6,779 nt of DNA from Thermoplasmatales archaeon (GTDB taxonomy: Archaea; Thermoplasmatota; E2; UBA202; DSCA01). Positions 5,019 through 6,779 of this stretch are shown here, in pieces. Made by a program: the position numbers and the translations under genes. The notes under the pieces were generated by a model, which worked only from the letters and a program-made list of their open reading frames with translations, was not told where the DNA came from and ran no database searches. Position 1 is the first letter of the stretch; every line of letters starts with the position of its first letter. The stretch is taken from positions 1 to 6,779 of the forward strand of contig DSCA01000181.1 of NCBI GenBank assembly GCA_011049295.1, in the 5' to 3' direction.

Positions 5019-6464
5019 ATGGTGCAGGAATACGAGGCCATCATCATCGGCACCGGCTCCGGCACCAACCTGGTGGAGCCCCTACTGCAGCAGCACCCCG
5101 GAGGCAAAATAGCGGTCATCGACAAGGACCCGCCGGGGGGCATCTGCCTCACCCGGGGATGCATTCCCTCCAAAATGCTGCTGTATCCGGCCGAGGTGAT
5201 GAGCACCATTCGGCGAGCCGGCAGATTTGGCATCGACGTCCAGGTAAACCGGGTGCGATTTGACGCGGTCATGAAACGGATGCGCGACCACGTGGACGGA
5301 CAGATAGAGGCCATCCGTCAGAGCCTGCAGCAGGAGGAGCAGATTGACTATTATCCGCAGGAGGCGCGGTTCGTGGCCCCCCGCACGCTGGAGGTGGGAG
5401 GTCAGAGGCTCAGCAGCGACCTGATAATTCTGTGCACCGGCTCACGGTCCCTCATTCCCCCCATAGAGGGCCTGGACCGGATTTCCTACCACACCAGCAG
5501 CACCCTTCTCCACCTCAAAGAGCTCCCGGCCAGCCTGGTCATCATCGGCGGGGGGTACATCGCCGCCGAGTACGGCTTTTTCTTCTCCGCCATGGGAAGC
5601 GAGGTGACCATCGTGGGCCGCAACCCCCAGTTTCTGCCCGACGAGGAGCCCGAGATATCGGAGGTGGTTCGGCGCAAGCTGGCCGGGCACCTGCGCATGG
5701 TTACCGGCCACGAAGTGACCGGGGTGGAGCAGGAGGGAGAAGAGATAAGGGTCACCGCCGTGAACCGGGACCGGAAGTCACGGGCTACCTTTGTGGCAGA
5801 GACGGTGCTGGTGGCCACCGGTCGGGCTCCCACCACCGACATTTTGCAGCCCGAAAAGGGGGGAATAGAGACCGACCGGCACGGGTGGATAGTGACCGAT
5901 CGACACCTCCGGACCTCTCAGCCCGGGGTGTGGGCCCTAGGGGATGCCACCGGCAGATACCTGTTCAAACACGTGGCCAACTACGAGAGCGAGATAGTGT
6001 ACCACAACTCCCTGTTCAACCGGCAGATGGAGGTCGACTACCACGCCGTTCCCCATGCCGTGTTCACCGACCCGGAGGTGGCGGGGGTGGGGATGGGAGA
6101 GCGAGAGGCCATAGACACCCATGGCAAGGACGCCATCCGCATCGGGTTTTACCGGTACGAGGACACTGGAAAGGGCCTGGCCGTGGATGCCGGGGACTAT
6201 TTTGTGAAGGTCATTGTGGCCGCGGAGGACCACCGCATCCTGGGTGCCCATATGGTGGGTCCCTGGGCTTCCATGCTCATCCACGAGGTCATTCCTCTCA
6301 TGTATACCCCGGATGGCAGCCTGCGTCCGCTGCTGCGGGCCATGCACATCCATCCCGCCATGAGCGAGGTGGTACAGCGGGCCGCCGGCAACCTGATGGA
6401 CGTGGACGACTATCACCACCTCATCGGCCACCACTACGGTCTGCCCTTTGCTGCCACCGGCTGA
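5019..6464 (+). CDS. FAD-dependent disulfide reductase, mycothione reductase / lipoamide dehydrogenase type
   Basis: A 481-residue class I pyridine nucleotide-disulfide oxidoreductase, predicted cytosolic homodimer, moving electrons between NAD(P)H and a disulfide through FAD. Seen in order: FAD motif IIIGTGSGTN (8-17); redox disulfide C43 and C48 in GGICLTRGCIPSK; CTGSR (139-143); NAD(P) motif VIIGGGYIAAE (174-184); second FAD motif WALGDATGR (305-313); dimerisation domain from about 345 (PHAVFTDPEVAGVGMGE); and the catalytic pair H445-E450 in HIHPAMSE. Length is normal. The strand after the NAD(P) helix ends IVGRN, without the acidic residue typical of NADH enzymes, so NADPH is possible. 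The segment YLFKHVANYESEIVYHN closely follows the mycothione reductase pattern (LKHVANxEAxVVxHN). No 2-oxoacid dehydrogenase subunit is adjacent, so a lipoamide role is unsupported here; the physiological disulfide is unknown. ATG 5019 is set by the N-terminal FAD strand. Confidence 0.9.
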   Translation: MVQEYEAIIIGTGSGTNLVEPLLQQHPGGKIAVIDKDPPGGICLTRGCIPSKMLLYPAEVMSTIRRAGRFGIDVQVNRVRFDAVMKRMRDHVDGQIEAIRQSLQQEEQIDYYPQEARFVAPRTLEVGGQRLSSDLIILCTGSRSLIPPIEGLDRISYHTSSTLLHLKELPASLVIIGGGYIAAEYGFFFSAMGSEVTIVGRNPQFLPDEEPEISEVVRRKLAGHLRMVTGHEVTGVEQEGEEIRVTAVNRDRKSRATFVAETVLVATGRAPTTDILQPEKGGIETDRHGWIVTDRHLRTSQPGVWALGDATGRYLFKHVANYESEIVYHNSLFNRQMEVDYHAVPHAVFTDPEVAGVGMGEREAIDTHGKDAIRIGFYRYEDTGKGLAVDAGDYFVKVIVAAEDHRILGAHMVGPWASMLIHEVIPLMYTPDGSLRPLLRAMHIHPAMSEVVQRAAGNLMDVDDYHHLIGHHYGLPFAATG

Positions 6465-6469
6465 AAATA

Positions 6470-6489
6470 CCGGCGGGTGGCCCGTCCGG
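6470..6489. terminator. Hairpin between convergent flavoprotein and zinc-ribbon genes
   Basis: CCGGCGGG pairs with CCCG-T-CCGG: eight base pairs, a 3-nt loop and one bulged T. It starts 6 nt after the flavoprotein stop. Read on the minus strand it follows the zinc-ribbon stop and is trailed by TATTTTC, so it suits termination of the leftward gene better than of the rightward one. Confidence 0.42.
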
Positions 6490-6498
6490 CCAGTGGTG

Positions 6499-6621
6499 CT
6501 ACGCCAACCCCTTGATGGCGGTGACGCATCCCGTGCAGACTTTTTTTACGTGGCCCTTGATGTGCACGTGTTTGACATTGTTGTCGGGGACCTCTGCCCC
6601 GCAGACGTCACACTTTGTCAT
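6499..6621 (-). CDS. Small zinc-ribbon / zinc-knuckle protein (40 aa)
   Basis: A 40-residue protein with two CxxC knuckles 21 residues apart: MTKCDVCGAE near the N-terminus (C4, C7) and KKVCTGCVTAIKGLA at the C-terminus (C29, C32). Between them lies a short basic, His-containing beta-like stretch (NVKHVHIKGHVKK). Such four-Cys ribbons bind one structural zinc (or iron) and in prokaryotes are usually uncharacterised; roles in nucleic-acid or protein binding are possible. The frame is real on the evidence of the cysteine spacing and a GAGGAG ribosome binding site 5 nt before ATG 6621. It is convergent with the flavoprotein across a hairpin and lies just downstream of a probable insertion-sequence end, so its native promoter may have been displaced. 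I do not recognise a specific named family. Confidence 0.75.
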   Translation of the reverse strand: MTKCDVCGAEVPDNNVKHVHIKGHVKKVCTGCVTAIKGLA

Positions 6622-6626
6622 ATGTT

Positions 6627-6632
6627 CTCCTC
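6627..6632 (-). promoter_or_regulatory. Shine-Dalgarno site of the zinc-ribbon gene
   Basis: GAGGAG on the minus strand, 5 nt before ATG 6621. It supports translation of this short frame from this start. The ATG farther upstream (6640) is out of frame. Confidence 0.6.
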
Positions 6633-6667
6633 GATGGCATAGCAAACTGGTTACGCTGTGACGTGCT

Positions 6668-6687
6668 CCCCGCCATGAATGGCGGGG
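6668..6687. repeat. Perfect hairpin, candidate IS200/IS605 terminal recognition hairpin
   Basis: CCCCGCCAT and ATGGCGGGG form a 9-bp inverted repeat around GA (in practice about 8 bp with a 4-nt loop). IS200/IS605 transposases recognise subterminal hairpins of this size in single-stranded DNA. It starts 13 nt from the TTAC flank and ends 4 nt from the stop codon of the leftward partial gene. A plain transcription terminator for that gene is the alternative; no T-tract follows it on the minus strand, which argues against that. Confidence 0.6.
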
Positions 6688-6691
6688 CTTC

Positions 6692-6778
6692 CTATGAGGC
6701 GGAGGGCTGGCGGAAGGAAGTCAATGTGGTCTGATGGACATGGTGGTTTTTCACGTAGTTAATGGTCGTCTCTGCATC
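6692..6778 (-). CDS. 3' end of a gene entering from the right edge, possibly Y1 transposase TnpA
   Basis: Only the last 28 codons are in the window, ending in TAG at 6692-6694; it is the only minus-strand frame open to the edge. The segment DAETTINYVKNHH resembles the C-terminal helix of IS200/IS605 TnpA proteins, which often end with a pattern like VSxETIxxYIENQ. A short unrelated-looking tail (TLTSFRQPSAS) follows. The assignment rests on about 12 residues and on the adjacent hairpin. Its stop lies 4 nt from that hairpin. Confidence 0.38.
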   Translation of the reverse strand, partial: DAETTINYVKNHHVHQTTLTSFRQPSAS

Positions 6779-6779
6779 G

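Larger units (their letters stand above)
6651..6779. mobile_element. Probable end of an IS200/IS605-family insertion sequence
   Basis: A perfect hairpin (6668-6687) of the sort that ends IS200/IS605 elements is followed by a leftward coding tail resembling a Y1 transposase C-terminus. TTAC at 6651-6654 flanks it; the relative IS608 inserts 3' of TTAC and has its tnpA gene pointing towards its left end, which is the layout seen here. Read on the other strand, the GGCGGGGAG run after the hairpin also looks like right ends I recall for this family, so which end this is stays open. The element continues past the window. Confidence 0.5.

Noticed and set aside
6448..6642. 64-codon plus-strand frame opposite the zinc-ribbon gene
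   Set aside because: It starts within the flavoprotein gene and no domain is seen; the minus strand has paired CxxC motifs and GAGGAG at the right distance.
5432..6661. 409-codon plus-strand frame inside the flavoprotein gene and beyond
   Set aside because: Arg/Gly/Pro/His-rich translation in a shifted frame of the flavoprotein; the other frame carries every FAD, NAD(P) and redox motif.
1..6779. Pyrrolysine-type TAG recoding, considered because some Thermoplasmatota methanogens use it
   Set aside because: TAG ends the M20, zinc-ribbon and partial edge genes at the expected family lengths where judged, so TAG looks like an ordinary stop here.
1..6779. CRISPR arrays, tRNA or rRNA genes, att repeats
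   Set aside because: No regularly spaced repeats, tRNA-like cloverleaf or direct-repeat pair seen by eye; a computed scan was not possible.

Overview
This 6.8 kb window is GC-rich. It holds six confident protein genes of ordinary size or family (integrase, EamA transporter, PLP racemase, M20 metallo-deacylase, flavoprotein disulfide reductase, small zinc-ribbon protein), one very small, extremely basic protein, and at the right edge the terminal hairpin and gene tail of a probable IS200/IS605-family element. The intergenic regions suggest an archaeon, possibly in the Thermoplasmatota. A/T-rich TATA-like boxes sit about 24-25 bp upstream of the start codons of the EamA and flavoprotein genes, which lack good Shine-Dalgarno sequences, as expected for leaderless archaeal transcripts. 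Other genes have clear GGAGG-type sites. This is inference: the protein families also occur in bacteria (for example Chloroflexota), and the tiny basic protein recalls a ribosomal-protein motif known mainly from bacteria and mitochondria.

Left part (1-1617): a leftward tyrosine recombinase with a C-terminal coiled coil, whose catalytic core appears to lack the first Arg. Divergent from it across 50 bp is a 25-residue Lys/Arg-rich protein with a strong ribosome binding site and a following T-tract. The 114 bp after that gene carry small nested inverted repeats and no gene.

Middle (1618-4928): a leftward ten-helix EamA/DMT exporter is divergent from a rightward alanine/ornithine-racemase-type PLP enzyme, across about 100 bp with a TATA-like box on each strand and a short inverted repeat between them. 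The racemase converges tail-to-tail with a leftward M20 (ArgE/DapE-like) metallo-deacylase; the two stop codons overlap. Together the three genes suggest processing, racemisation and export of an amino acid or N-acyl amino acid, with ornithine-type substrates the obvious but unproven candidates.

Right part (4929-6779): divergent from the M20 gene is a flavoprotein disulfide reductase with all catalytic residues, closer in its C-terminal FAD segment to mycothione reductase than to classical lipoamide dehydrogenase. It converges on a 40-residue zinc-ribbon protein across a hairpin. About 50 bp upstream of the zinc-ribbon start lies the perfect hairpin of the probable IS200/IS605 end, flanked by TTAC and followed by the 3' end of a leftward gene resembling a Y1 transposase. 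I found no CRISPR array, tRNA or rRNA, and no complete novel multi-gene system. The least ordinary items are the tiny basic protein, the altered recombinase active site, the mycothione-reductase-like enzyme and the racemase/deacylase pairing.
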